From positions 31,428,208 to 31,492,207 of the forward strand of contig CM046856.1 of the NCBI GenBank assembly GCA_025617745.1: a stretch of 64,000 bases of DNA. Reading direction: 5' to 3'. The translations under genes and the position numbers were made by a program. Positions 1 through 12,811 of the stretch are shown piece by piece. This stretch comes from Heliocidaris erythrogramma (Eukaryota > Echinodermata > Echinoidea > Camarodonta > Echinometridae). Position 1 is the first letter of the stretch, and every line of letters begins with the position of its first letter. Below the pieces are notes generated by a model. It was not told where the DNA came from. It saw only the letters and a list, made by a program, of their open reading frames with translations, and searched no databases.

Positions 1-1591
1 CCTTGTTACTGTTCTTCTAAGTTACATAATATTGTTTGGGGGCGTATGCCCATGCCACAACTGGAAAATTAGTATTTACCCGTGTTGTATGAATTTTGAT
101 TGAACGCATGCCATCACGCAAGGGAACTTCACGTACCATACTGTATCTCTTAAAGCTGTATTTCTATTTATTCATGTTCGCATGTGATACTAACGTCTTC
201 ACAGTTTTACCCAAATCCGGCACAACTGAGTTTTTACATGTCATTTTCAAAATGCTGCTGCTCGGTAAAGCATGTACGGATTGAAGCCATCAGTATATCA
301 ACTAGAAGCATAATACTTCTAGTTTATTGAAAATAAAAAAAATATTGTCGTAGAGCACATGATGTGGTCACAATAACCCTTGTTTTAGGGTTTCGTTTTT
401 TTTCTGGGACGCACTGTACATTGATACTACATAGAGACTCAGTGCTGGTAGAGAGAGAGAAAAAAAAAAAACAACGAGCGAAAAAAGCCAGATCGAGAGG
501 GGGGGGGGGGGGGGGTGAGAACTGAGGGAAAAGATCAGACTCCGCCCAAGAAACAATTGTATGAGGAGGAATCCCATATATTTTACTGTAATTCTATACA
601 CAGGATGAATAATTCTCCACGGGTCCTGTGACATTTGAAAGACAATAATTTTAACAATTATGAGTATTTTATGAGGAAAAGTCATGTACTTTCGCAAACT
701 ATACATTACGCTACTCTTTTGTCACAACCTGAGTGTGATATTTCCTCATATAAAGTGCAGCCCTATATAAAGAACTTAGATGGTATGAACAGCATATAAA
801 GTAAAAACAAGTTTGACAAAACAATGGACAATGATGTCAAAATAATGCGTAGATTTATGAGGAAAGGTCACGTACATGTACTTTCACAAACTAAACATTA
901 TATACCCTATTCTTTTGTCATAATCTCAGCGTGATATTTCCTCAAAGTGCAGCCCTATAAATTACACAAACGATGAGATGAGGAACGTGGAAGGGAAAAA
1001 GTATATACAAAGTAAGAATTAATCTTTTATGATCTTTTTAGAAAAGAATGGACAATGAGTTTAATATCATGAGTAGTTCTATGAAGAAAATGACTTATTT
1101 TCTTTTCTATACATGATACTATAGGGTATTCTTTTGCCACAATCTCAGTGATATATCCTCAAACCAAGCACCGACATTTTCATACACAAACAATAAGGTA
1201 AAGAACTTTGAATGGGAAAAAGTACATATAAAAAGCAAGATACAGAATTGAGAAGATTACTAAAATGTTTTGGTTATTTAAAACGTATTAGAATAGAATG
1301 GACAGACTCTTCGTACCAAGCCGGAGAGGATATGAAAAGGACAGCTGGACATTATTTCATAGTAGTTTTGTACAAATATAGAGTAATTTCATTTACGTTT
1401 GCATGTCGTTATCTCTCTTTTGCATTAAAAAACAATAACACCTTACATCGGTGATAATATCAACAAAATTCAGTTTTCATTTTGCTCGTGACTTTTGTGC
1501 TGTTATTATCTCTTTTGAAAACACAGATACAAACAAGGACCAAAGCAGTGGAGTAAACTGGACCTTGGCTTGTGGGTGTATGTGTGTGCGT

Positions 1592-1622
<31 letters not shown>

Positions 1623-2393
1623 GGGGCATCTGAGCCATTGGTGATCAAGATAAAGTCCTTTTCCAGGACATACTTTGAGTCGGAAGGGTGCGGGGCGGGG
1701 GGGGGGGTAAGGATCGGATGTTCCTTTAAAGGGCAGAACGCACATTGTTATAGGTCCTCCAAAAAGAAAAAAAAGATCCTACGAAGTTATACATTTTGAA
1801 AAATTGACATTTTAGTCATTGTGTGTTGGAGCGAAAAGGAAAGTTGACCGCCGCTACATCACAGTGACCGTAGCGATGCGGCCAATAATAAAGGTTGGAT
1901 TTCCCTTTAACCGATCTGTTCATAATTCGCAGTTTGCTTTTGAATTCCTTTTATTTATTTTCATTGTAGTGTCATAAGCAACAGCACAATGTGCCGTAGA
2001 TATTTGGGAGCGAACGAAGCGAGTGGGCAAAAATGTTGGCATCATGAAGTTTTGATTGAAGTGTTTGGACAGGTTTAATTCTTTATCGTGAATAAACTAT
2101 TGATTTATATGTTTGTATGTTTTACTTCGAAATAATTGCTCCATAATGATTGAAGGAATCAGTCATTATTTTTCCATGGTTAAAATCTGTCGGAAGGGGG
2201 GAGGGGTAAGGGGGAAATTTGCCCCCCCCCCCTTCAGACACGCTAGTGGCTTACATATTTTGTAGATCCTCACCGACCTCATGTCACACAAGACAAGACG
2301 TGATCAGACCATAATACAGAGTCTAGTTATAGTTCTACTCCTAAACTGTATGGATTAGACTAACTGAATATTGTGTCCAAAATTTTATTTATT
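1..2393 (+). repeat. Large dispersed repeat, copy 1 (cut by window start)
   Basis: Almost base-for-base the same as the stretch about 3 kb further on (from about 3,010), starting with the shared word GTTACATAATATTGTTTGGG. It holds no conserved long ORF. Landmarks shared by both copies are a (GT)n tract running into a long G run (about 1,578-1,626), a second G run at about 1,694, the word AAGGTTGGATTTCCCTTTAA, and a C run followed by a TACGCTAGTGG-like word at about 2,220. A more diverged third copy is at about 36.9-39.3 kb. Probably a non-autonomous DNA transposon. At about 2,393 this copy breaks and is joined to sequence in reverse orientation. Confidence 0.85.
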
Positions 2394-3040
2394 TATTCGT
2401 TTCGATAAACATCAGTGTATTTCAGGAATTTCCTTTCTATAGTATGGGAGAGCCAATACAAAGACTTTGATTTTCAACCGTAGACAACAATATTATGTAA
2501 CTTAGAAGAACAATAACAAAGGAGAAAATCAATACCTAAACAAAGGTTTATATTATATTATTCTGTTATGCCTTCTCAACTTAATGTATCAATGTTTGTA
2601 TGATCACATATCTGTCCTCATGGTCCTACATGGCTGCCTGAGCGTTTTATCTGAATGTGAGAAAAACAACAAATACATTAATTAAATGAAATATATTATA
2701 GATCCGTGTGACAACTTTTTGTGCAATAAACAAACATCTGAATTTTGTTTACGTAACGTCACGACTAATACTTCTAAAAATGGTACAGAAAAATAATGAG
2801 TCCATTGACTGATTTTGAAACACGTGCAAACATGAGAAGGCCTATAATATTTTTTTAAATACGAATTCTTTAAATGCACTTCTTTACTTCTTACATCATT
2901 ACTTACCTGTGAAAAAGACAGTCCTTTGACTTGTTACGGCATGAATTAAGTTGAGAAGGCCTAACAGAATAATATAATATAAACCTTTGTTTAGGTATTG
3001 ACTTTCTCCTTTGTTATTGTTCTTCTAAGTTACATAATAT
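2394..3040. repeat. Segment inverted relative to the third repeat copy, with inverted-repeat ends
   Basis: Bases 2,400-2,945 match about 37,225-37,770 in reverse complement. About 85 bp at 2,505-2,590 recur in reverse complement at about 2,945-3,035. The unique middle is therefore flanked by inverted repeats and its orientation differs between copies. The two flanks carry the paired words AAAGGTTTATATTATATTAT and its complement. No coding content is seen. Confidence 0.7.
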
Positions 3041-4569
3041 TGTTTGGGGGCGTATGCCCATGCCACAACTGGAAAATTAGTATTTACCCGTGTTGTATGA
3101 ATTTTGATTGAATGCATGCCATCACGCAAGGGAACTTCACGTACCATATCTCTTAAAGCTGTATTTCTATTTATTCATTTTCGCACGTGATACTAACGTC
3201 TTCACGGTTTTACCCAAATCCGGCACAACTGGGTTTTTACATGTCATTTTCAAAATGCTGCTGCTCGGTAAAGCATGTACGGATTGAAGCCATCAGTATA
3301 TCAACTAGAAGCATAATACTTCTAGTTTATTGAAAATAAAAAAAATATTGTCGTAGAGCACATGATGTGGTCACAATAACCCTTTGTTTTAGGGTTTCGT
3401 TTTTTTCTGGGACGCACTGTACATTGATACTACATAGAGACTCAGTGCTGGTAGAGAGAGAGAAAAAAAAAAACAACGAGAGAAAAAAGCCAGAGCGAGA
3501 CAGAGAGAGAGGGGGGGGGGGGGGGAACTGAGGGAAAAGAAACAATTGTATGAGGAGGAATCCCATAGATTTTACTGTAATTCTATACACAGGATGAATA
3601 ATTCTCCACGGGTCCTGTGACATTTGAAAGACAATAATTTTAACAATTATGAGTATTTTATGAGGAAAAGTCATGTACTTTCGCAAACTATACATTACGC
3701 TACTCTTTTGTCACAACCTGAGTGTGATATTTCCTCATATAAAGTGCAGCCCTATATAAAGAACTTAGATGGTATGAATAGTATATAAAGTAAGAATAAG
3801 TTTGAAAAAAACAATGGGCAATGATGTTAAAATAATGAGTAGATTTATGAGGAAAGGTCACGTACATGTACTTTCAGTCACAAACTAAACATTATATACC
3901 CTATTCTTTTGTCATAACTTCAGCGTGATATTTCCTCAAAGTGCAGCCCTATAAATTACACAAACGATGAGATGAGGAACGTGCAAGGGAAAAAGTATAT
4001 ACAAAGTAAGAATTAATCTTTTGTGATCTTTTTAGAAAAGAATGGACAATGATTTTAATATCATGAGTAGTTCTATGAAGAAAATGACTTTTTTTCTTTT
4101 CTATACATGATGCTATACGGTATTCTTTTGTCACAATCTCAGTGATATATCCTCAAACCAAGCACCGGCATTTTCATACACAAACAATAAGGTAAAGAAC
4201 TTTGAATGGGAAAAAGTACATATAAAAAGCAAGATACAGAATTAAGAAGATTACTAAAATGTTTTGGTTATTTCAAACGTATTAGAATAGAATGGACAGA
4301 CTCTTCGTACCAAGCCGGAGAGGATATGAAAAGGACAGCTGGACATTATTTCATAGCAGTTTTGTACAAATATAGAGTAATTTCATTTACGTTTGCATGT
4401 CGTTATCTCTCTTTTGCATTAAAAAACAATAACACCTTACATCGGTGATAATATCAACAAAATTCAGTTTTCATTGTGCTGTTATTATCTCTTTGAAAAC
4501 ACAGATACAAACAAGGACCAAAGCAGTGGAGTAAACTGGACCTTGGCTTGTGGGTGTATGTGTGTGCGT

Positions 4570-4600
<31 letters not shown>

Positions 4601-5870
4601 GGGGGACATCTGAGCCATTGGTGATCAAGACAAAGTCCTTTTCCAGGACATACTTTGAGTTGGAAGGGTGCAGGGGGGGGGGGGGTAAGGATCGGATGTT
4701 CCTTTAAAGGGCAGAACGCACATTGTTATAGGTCCTCCAAAAAGAAAAAAAGATCCTACGAAGTTATACATTTTGAAAAATTGACATTTTAGTCATTGTG
4801 TGTTGGAGCGAAAAGGAAAGTTGACCGCCGCTACATCACAGTGACCGTAGCGATGCGGCCAATTAATTACATAAAGGTTGGATTTCCCTTAACCGATCTA
4901 TTCATAATTCGCAGTTTGCTTTTGAATTCCTTTTAATTATTTTCATTGTAGTGTCATAAGCAACAGCACAATGTGCCGTAGATATTTGGGAGCGAACGAA
5001 GCGAGTGAGCAAAAATGTTGGCATCATGAAGTTTTGATTGAAGTGTTTGGACAGGTTTAATTCTTTATCGTGAATAAACTATTGATTTATATGTTTGTAT
5101 GTTTTTACTTCGAAATAATTGCTTCATAATGATTGAAAGAATCAGTCATTATTTTTCCATGGTTGAAATCTGTCGGAAGGGGGGAGGGGTAAGGGGGAAA
5201 TTTGCCCCCCCCCCCTTCAGATACGCTAGTGGACTTACATATTTTGTAGATCCTCATCGACTTCATGTCACACAAGACAAGACGTGATCAGACCATAATA
5301 CAGAGTCTAGTTATAGTTCTACTCGTAAACTCTATGGATCAGACTAACTGAATATTGTGTCCAAAATTTTATTTATTTATTCTACATTTATGCTTTATTT
5401 TCCATATTTTACTTTAATTTTCACTTTTCAGTATTTCCTTAAATTTTCTTTGAATTTCCTGGATATTTCTTCAAATTTTCCTTGAATTTCCTTTGAATTT
5501 TTCAACTTCATTAATAACTTCCTTGACACTTTCAAAATTCCTTATTTTTCCTGAAAGAAATTTCCTTGAAAGTGGAAGTCCTGGGGCATGCAACATAAAG
5601 AGATACAATCAGTCTTACGATTGATATCAATCGTAAGTCTATGGCAAATCATGTACTGAAGAGTTACAATTGATCGTAAGATTGATTGTATCTCTTTATG
5701 TTACAGGCCCCTGGTTTGATATCAAACAAATCTCTGTGTCCTGTGTACATAGGCCAACCGTCCGCTTCGATGATGCGCCTTCCGTTTCGGCGAAGTCCAC
5801 GCGCTTGCGCACTTCGGTCTTGCTGCTCAGCTTATGAATAATTCATGAAATTTTCGTTAATTTGCGTTAA
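2945..5870 (+). repeat. Large dispersed repeat, copy 2 (more complete)
   Basis: This copy continues past the point where copy 1 breaks. It runs through a T-rich stretch of TTTCCTTGAATTTCC-like words (5,400-5,560), a short inverted repeat ending in TTGATTGTATCTCTTTATG (5,600-5,700), and an end containing CAGCTTATGAATAATTCATG (about 5,827). The same terminal word occurs in inverted pairing at the two ends of the third copy (36.87 and 39.30 kb), so this is probably one end of a transposon of about 2.5-2.9 kb. No intact transposase is visible. Confidence 0.7.
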
Positions 5871-5972
5871 AGTTTATGATCAGCTCCTCGATCCCCCCCC
5901 CCCCCCCGTTTCTTTAAACTGATCATAAAAGGGAAACCACGAGTAAACCACTGGTTTATTTTATTTTTTTAC

Positions 5973-6385
5973 ATTTGCGGTTGACATGTTTTGTGGTTAA
6001 GGGTGTTTCAATATTTTAGGGATTTTAATGGGAAGGAAAACCTCACACACACGCATACACGCGCACAAACACATACATATCATAATAACTTGTCTCACAT
6101 GGGTGCAAGCAATGAGTTTTCACATTTGCGGTCGACATGTTATGACATTTGTGGTAAAAATGGAAATTTCTACATTTGTAGGCGAAATGTTTTTACATTT
6201 GTGGTTAAACCGATTTTTACATTTGTGGGCGATTTTTTTTTTCCTTCGTGGTTATTTTTACACTTGTGGTTGATATGTTATGACATTTGTGGTTATTTTG
6301 ACATTTGCGGGTACAATGTTTTTACATTTATGGTTATTTTTGTGGACATTTGTGGACATTTTTGTGGACATTTGTGGACTCTACA
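5973..6385 (+). repeat. Degenerate tandem array of an ACATTTGTGGTT-type unit
   Basis: Units of roughly 30 bp start with ACATTTGTGG or ACATTTGCGG and usually continue TTATTTTT or TCGACATGTT. About a dozen degenerate units can be followed. ORFs across it are long only because the unit lacks stops in some frames. I see no gene. Confidence 0.75.
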
Positions 6386-6399
6386 GGGGGTGCTGGAGG

Positions 6400-8630
6400 C
6401 TACCCCTCCCCCAGTTTTGAAACTACTGCATATTCGAGCAATTGCTATCTCTAATGCAGCGGTCACCTCATTTTGACGCAGCAAGTTAGACCTTTGTATT
6501 TTTGAACTTACACCTAGTCTTTTGTCGCGATACGCTTGCTTCCCTCTCTCGCAAACTTTAGAATTCGGATGGTTGATATTCGGGCAAGAGACGTCAGCTC
6601 CCAAGCGAGATTTTGCGCGTACGCTTATTATGAAGGCATTGGTGTATTTTTAGCCTCCTTCATTTACAATCCAGGTGAAAAACTGAACTTCTCAACAGGT
6701 TGGAAAATGACTTCAGGCCTACAAAGTCCAATTGAATATTTTTTTCTGTAATTATGGAATAAGATATGACTTGTTGTCACATGGTAAAAATACCCCAAGC
6801 AGCATCTACTTGTGGTATAATAAAGGACAACACGGTTAATGACTGAATGATACAATTATCATTAATATATTCATGTATATTTCGAGCAATTAGTCGAACT
6901 AATTGTGCTTTAATGAACTTAAATGATTACAACCTTACATGAATGATGACCATTGATAGCGACTGTGAAATGTGCAATTCCCTGAATGACATGAATTTAT
7001 TTCAAAATGAATAATTGATACATTGGTAGAAAAATGTCAACTTGATATACCCATGTAATTTCCCGTTTTTGTATTACGTTATTTAAATTTGATATTATGC
7101 ACCAAAATCTCACATAATATTAACTCATTAGGATGAAGATTACCTATTCTTATAATTCTTTCTCTTAAACAAACAAATTATAAAATCAATACATTTGTGT
7201 ATGTCCAGGTTTCCGAAATAAATAATCACTAGTTTAATATTAATTATAATTGCACTAATAAAATGGTTGTACCGCAAACCTTTTCTCTGAATTACAACTT
7301 CACCATGCAAACCTTCAAATACTAATAAAGTAATTTAACAAATCAGATGTGTATCTGTTATAAAAAGAAACTGACTTTAATTTCATAATTTCTCAATGTG
7401 TATGCCAACTTCAACACTGACATCAAAATTTTCTCATTTTAAAGAATGATGTACATGAATATATGATGTATACGCATGTGTGCGTATGTGTGTGTACATC
7501 ATTTGTGTGCGGGGGTGTATGGGGGCGTGTGTGTTTGTGTGTACAGTGATTTTATTTGATGTACAAATGAGGACATATTTTATACACCGTAAAGAGAAAA
7601 TGGGTGTTTAGCATTAATATTGTATTTGGCACTTTTACCAGGAAGGGCAGCTATAATTTTCCCTATTTTCATGTATGTGACTAGAGCAATATTATAATAT
7701 TTTGAACTGAATTGAATTGAAAAGCTTTTTATTGGTATTGCACATGGCAGTCAAACAACTGAATTGAGTACAATTACAATGGCATATGGTTAAAAAAGCA
7801 ATCTTATAAAATACAGAACATATACATACTTATATTGCACCTGTATAAAAAAAATATTTGAAGGTATGAAAACTCATGACTAAGGCAGTAACAGATAAAA
7901 AAATTAACATAATTTGGGGAAGACTGGGGAAGATAATGCAGTTGTGAAGGAGGGAAATAAAGGAATATGACACAAGAGTGGGTCAAGGATGAGTAAGCAA
8001 TCACTTTGCTGACACATACTCTCAGCAATACAATCAACCACAGTCGCAAGACTCACCCCCTTCCACTCTCAAGCACCCACTCTTGTACTCAACTCTTGCA
8101 CACCCCCATAAACTCTAGTATACTGGAAATCAAAACAAACACCATAGCTAAAGATTTTGCTCACCCATCCCTGACCGCCTCCTCTGTCAAGTGGTATAGT
8201 ATAGTTCTGAGTAACTGAGTTACACATAACAATTGAAAAAATTTTTTCCAAAATATGAAATACAATAATTATTTTCCCCAGCCTTGATTAATTAATAGGG
8301 GGTATTGTGTAAAAAAAAAAAAGTGAGACAAATCTATGCTTAAAAATGTGAAAGCCATAAGTTGCCCTGTCATGACTTGCCATAAACCGTAATCAGTTGA
8401 ATAATTTAAAAATAACATTTTACATACACATAGTAATTTGTAAAAATCAATAAAAAATCATCATGGTTGCTTGAAATCTAAGGTATACTGAGGGAATTAA
8501 ATTACGTAAAATTTGGTTTAAGATGGTTTTAAAAATGGTTTTAGAAAGGTCACACGACCGTAACATGCACAACTGGTACTCGTACTTATTGCAATGACCT
8601 ATATGGCAAAGCTGCAATAGTGCATCCCAG
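6400..8630. other. AT-rich stretch with no recognised gene
   Basis: Both strands are broken by frequent stops. There is a (GT)n-like patch at about 7,470-7,545. A short inverted match occurs between ACTCTTGTACTC near 8,080 and CACAAGAGTG near 7,970. I can support nothing else here. Confidence 0.5.
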
Positions 8631-8631
8631 T

Positions 8632-9163
8632 TCAATCAGTACTATTTAACAGGTCAATCAAATATGGAATTGGACTGGTTTTAAATCGTTTGGTTCTACA
8701 ATGAAATTGACGATACTTTGCCCTTCTTCGCAATGAGTAACCAACATCATTGTTAGCAGGTAACCAATGTTTACACAGTGGGCTATTGGTAAGAGAGACG
8801 GCAAACTTAACACATAATTGTTTCCTTCTTTCGGACAGAGATGATAAGGAACACATTTTGGGGGCATTATCATAGGTAATATATCGAACACCCATCATAA
8901 TCCTACACGCTCTTTTCTGAATGCGTTCTAAACATAAAACGTGGCTTTGTGTAAGGTTTCCATTGAAAACTGGTACCCCATAATCCAATATTGGACGAAT
9001 ATAACCCTTCTGAACTGTAATTAAATCACAAAGTGGCAGATCATACGTCCTGAGACAACGAAGCATATAGAGTTTCTTGTTGCATCTACATACAAGATTT
9101 GATATAAGACTGTCCCATTTTAAATTGGACTGTACAACAATACCTAGATACCTAGAATATTCT
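8632..9163 (-). pseudogene. Non-LTR retrotransposon fragment, end of reverse transcriptase
   Basis: The minus-strand frame reads the stretch that follows the catalytic domain in jockey/CR1-type LINE reverse transcriptases: RYLGIVVQSNLKWDSLI, then NKKLYMLRCLRTYDLP, YIRPILDYGVPVFN and LERIQKRACRIMMGVRY. The frame is open for about 177 codons, but the palm and endonuclease are absent. It is therefore a 5'-truncated insertion, with only the 3' end of the ORF kept. Upstream, beyond 9,163, similarity stops. It is not a host gene and has no relation to the receptor downstream on the same strand. Confidence 0.85.
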
Positions 9164-9489
9164 TTTTAAATAAAAATATCCATTGATATGATAAGAACTG
9201 GGTTAAACGGGTAATAAAAATTACATTTTAAAAAACAAACAAAAACAAGCAATGTTTCTGTGTGAAAGTCGTTTTGTAATTCAAGAGACGAGTGTTTCAA
9301 AAATATTGAGAATATTTTTAAATCGCGAAATGTAGGAAGGACAATTTCAAATAGAAAACTTGTAGTGATCGACACAATGAACAGGTTAGCTCTTTCAAAT
9401 TCGGAAAAAATAAAGAAATACTCGCATGCATGGATAAGTACCTTTATATACTTAACACATTGTAAGAATAGGTACTGTTCTCTTTTTTC

Positions 9490-9660
9490 ATAATCAAAAT
9501 ATGAACACTGTATCATTTTCGGAATAACGAACCCTATTCCATTTTCGGAATTATGAATCATCGGAGTAATGAACCTCAGGATTACCGGAACATCGGAATA
9601 ACGAACCTTTCGAATAATTGACCTTCCGAAAAACGATCTGTAATCGTCGGAATATAGGGG
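9490..9660. repeat. Repeated GGAATAACGAACC / GGAATTATGAA words
   Basis: Short words such as TCGGAATAACGAACC and TTCGGAATTATGAATC recur with small changes every 15-30 bp. The same vocabulary forms a larger array at 26.26-26.55 kb. Each word is partly self-complementary (TTCCGAA). Confidence 0.7.
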
Positions 9661-10317
9661 CGTGGGAAAATAGGGATGTTAAAAATAGGGGGTAAAACGT
9701 CCTTAAATTGAATAAAAATACTTGTATATTGACGTAGAGAGTAAACCTAAAACGTTTTATTTGGAAAGCCCAATCAGGTTTATTAAGAAGTCCATAGCCC
9801 CCCCCCCCCCCCCTTCACATGACCGTCGTTAGTACATCAAAAATAGCTCAACAGTAATGAGGTGAAAAAAATTATGAGCTATCTCAGTTATTGTTAGCTT
9901 GAAAGAATATCATAAAAGAAATGTCCCCTGAAAATGATTGCTCTTCAAATGTCCTCATGCATATTGGATTATGAAAAGAAAGCGATGAAAAGTCTGCACC
10001 AAAACATTCATGCCACATGTGTGTGTGTAGTCCCATATACCAATTTCTGTGTGCAGTGCATTTGATTTTCAGCAAAAATGTCTATTTCTATTCCAAAACA
10101 TCACAATATACAACAATAATATTTTATATAATACAGTTTCTATCACAATGTAATTGCATGACCAGAATTAAACTTTATCTTTAAGTAGAAAGCACATCAA
10201 AATGAATGACGATAATCAGAGAATATATCAATTCATTTCAAACTACTATTATGCATAGTATGTTGATAAAGTATCAATTAAGATGACGTTGATTTCGTGA
10301 ACATCTAATTACATAAC

Positions 10318-10442
10318 CAGGGGCGGATCCCTTTTGAAACCCAACTGGTATACCTTAAGGACACAATAAAAAATTGCCTCCTTATTTGTGTACTTTTCCG
10401 ACTATGTGCCCCCTCTTTTATAAAATCCTGGATCCGCCCCTG
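10318..10442. mobile_element. 125-bp MITE with CAGGGGCGGATCC ends and a 5-bp target duplication
   Basis: The element begins CAGGGGCGGATCC and ends GGATCCGCCCCTG, a perfect 13-bp terminal inverted repeat. It is flanked on both sides by ATAAC (10,313-10,317 and 10,443-10,447). Its interior (CCTTAAGGACACAAT, TTGCCTCCTTATTTGTG) recurs imperfectly at about 61,085-61,160. Two further insertions at 58,444 and 58,980 share the ends and the 5-bp duplication. Confidence 0.9.
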
Positions 10443-10504
10443 ATAACGATGATGGTGGTGATGATGATGATAATGACAGTAACAGAATAATCATACAGAG
10501 AAAT

Positions 10505-10775
10505 AGGCATTTAACCTTCATTTGATCCAGTGCAAATTAGCACAATATGACGCGTGCCACGCAAGCACAATAACAGGAACCAATGAACAACAGGATTTCC
10601 ACCGAGAATTACAAAATGTTGTATAATAGCCCACTTCCGGTCTTTATTTGCTCCCTGGAAATCCCTTAATCCCCTGTATGTCCTAATTTATACTTGAAAC
10701 TTTTCGATAAACCCGAACACGGTGAAAAATATCCCATGAGATATATACTGTGGCACAGGTTCGGGGGGGGGGGGG
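10505..10775 (+). repeat. Dispersed repeat shared with 20.03-20.70 kb
   Basis: The stretch containing GTGCAAATTAGCACAATAT, CCCACTTCCGGTCTT and CTGTGGCACAGG recurs at 20,030-20,180 and 20,605-20,700, where about 420 bp of other sequence splits it. This copy runs straight into a long G tract at about 10,762. No coding function is seen. Confidence 0.75.
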
Positions 10776-11065
10776 GGGGGGGGGGTACTCGACCCTATAA
10801 GTATGTACCACTGCTGTCGCCAGCACTCAAACCATATCTTTTCGCCAGCCCTCCAAAAGTCACTCAGTGGGGGTGGGGGGGGGGGGGGGTTACCAGATTT
10901 TATGGGGTCCAGTTTTCCTCCATAATTCTCTGACAAGCCAAAAAAAAAGGTCTAAAGGGGAGCAAAATGTATATTTGTCTTTCAAAATCTCTTTTGTTTT
11001 AGTCAAAAGTTGTCAGGGTGGCAGTCTGCCCTTTGCCCCCCCCCCCCCCCCCCCCCCCCCATTTG
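10760..11065. repeat. Cluster of three G/C homopolymers at transposon ends
   Basis: Long G runs at about 10,762 and 10,875 and a long C run at about 11,037 lie within 300 bp. The last sits before a GGTACGCTAGTG word, the same arrangement as at 2,220, 5,208 and 38,735. ORFs here read as Gly or Pro stretches and are not genes. Confidence 0.7.
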
Positions 11066-11214
11066 GTACGCTAGTGATTATATCCCTACAATTTGTTTTT
11101 CATGAATATTCATGCCGACTAGTCTTGACGAATAAACCGTATTGTCACCCTTATTGACGCTCAAATACTGCCCTCTCTCGCAAGTCTTGACAGAAAAAAC
11201 CAAACAGTGGCACA

Positions 11215-11700
11215 TACAATACAATACAATAATCATTTATAGTACGCCCTTCCCATAAGGCTCGGAGCGTTTACAAAATATTTAAATTATAGAACACATC
11301 ATAATTAGTATATAAACACAAATCAGAAAACTCTTCAATCGTCCATGTGGGAACTACCAGGTGGTTTTATGGAGACAAAATGTAATAAATGTACCTGTTA
11401 CAAAGTTTGATATCGGATTTAAAATAAATATTATTTCACAGCTTTTTTGAAGGTCTTTATGGATGCTGACTGTCTAATGGTCAAGGGGAGATTATTCCAC
11501 AGCCTAGATGCAGTAACTGTGAAAGTCCTATCACCTGACAAATTTCGGGTCATTTGGGTAGCTGAGCTGAAAGTTGTGATTTGAGGATCTGAGATTTCTA
11601 CTAGGTGTATATACAGTTAAGCATTCAGATATGTACCCTGGAGCCTGGTTATTAAAGAGTTAACTGAATGAATTATACGGACTTAACATTTTGTAGAGGA
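11215..11700. repeat. Dispersed repeat, related to 35.74-36.09 kb
   Basis: It starts in a short ACAATACAATA array and then reads ATTTATAGTACGCCC. A parallel stretch at 35,745 reads ATTCATAGAGCGCC after a (TAA)n-like patch. Such 3' ends are usual for SINE/LINE tails. There is no ORF, and the stretch lies just downstream of the receptor stop codon, so it could form part of its 3' UTR. Confidence 0.45.
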
Positions 11701-11757
11701 GGCATCTTTTTCGCCAAGTAGATACCAGACTGGTACCGTAACTCGGGGTTTTTGCTA

Positions 11758-12811
11758 TTATTTCTTTGAATAGTCGAAGAGAGAATACAAATATGGATTA
11801 ATCGAAGAATTGATTGGCAGAATGAAGACTACAAGCCAGGCGTACACATCAGAGGACAGGATGACACCTCGAACCTGGACTAGGATACTCAGGATAATGA
11901 TAGGCATCCAGCAAAAGAAGTCGGTTCCCACGATGAAGGACATCTTGATGGCCATTTTGATCTCGTTGGAGGTCCGGGCCTTCTGCCCTGCTGCCGTCCT
12001 ACTGAAGCGAATATTGAAGAAGATGGCAATGTAGCAGACGAGGATGAGGATGAAACTGATGAGGTTCACGACGAGAAAGATGGCGATAGAGAAGTACCAA
12101 GTAGAAGCGGTCGAGGACACGTGGTCACTGAAAGCATCGATACCATACAGAGAGAATGTCAATGGATCTAATTCGGTATCGGTGGAGAACTTCCGAATGA
12201 GAGGGAGACCTACACAGACATCGCTGAGGCCATATGCGTCAGGAGTCAGGATGTTTAGAAGGAGAGAGATCACACTGAGCAGGAGGGAGCCGCACCAAAT
12301 GATGACTGCAGCAATGCGGGCTGCAGTGACTCCGAGACGTTTCTGACTGAACGGAAACACAAGGCAGATGAAACGGTCAATACTGATCAGGGTTACCAAG
12401 AATACAGAGGTCTCACTGCTGAGAAAGGAGACAAAGCCAGCGATTCTACAGGCGTTGCTGGATCGCCACTCATTTCCTAATCCATCCCAAAAGTACGATT
12501 CACCAATGTAGAGATCCATGACACCAAGGATTACCATATAAACCCCCATCAAGAAATCAGACATGGCCAGGTTGGTAATCAAGATAGACTGGACAGCGGC
12601 GGTGGTCGTAGAGGGCTTATCTCGCAATCTCAAGACGATGACAAAGGCGTTACCTAGCAACGCACTGATGCCAAGTATCCAAATGAAGACCCTGATAGTG
12701 AAGCTTTGGAGGAAAGTCTTTCGGCATGTGAAGAGGGGATGAGCAGGGTACTTTGTTTGGCAGTTTAAACTTTTCGAAACCATGCAGCATATTCGGGGGT
12801 CGTACACGCTT
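11758..12811 (-). CDS. Receptor last exon: LRR hinge and seven transmembrane helices
   Basis: A class-A G-protein-coupled receptor core in one exon of 1,054 nt, entered in phase 2 after TTTGCAG. It begins with the Cys-rich hinge (SVYDPRICC, later FTC), then TM1 (VFIWILGISALLGN), TM2 with LAMSD, a TM3 ending in SIDRF in place of DRY, TM6 with FFCWMP and TM7 with NPYLY. Cysteines in the first and second outer loops (about residues 120 and 198 of the exon) can form the usual disulfide. The RVFIWILGISALLGN start is typical of LGR/relaxin-receptor/GRL101 proteins. The reading frame stops only eight residues after NPYLY, so the cytoplasmic tail is almost absent. No splice donor is seen near the stop. 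The receptor would sit in the plasma membrane and signal through G proteins. Confidence 0.95.

Noticed and set aside
5991-6476. 161-codon ORF rich in Phe/Cys/Gly
   Set aside because: It runs along the ACATTTGTGG tandem array and has no start or splice support.
11810-12346. Two plus-strand ORFs of 74 and 100 codons
   Set aside because: They lie opposite the 7TM exon and are complementary shadows of it.
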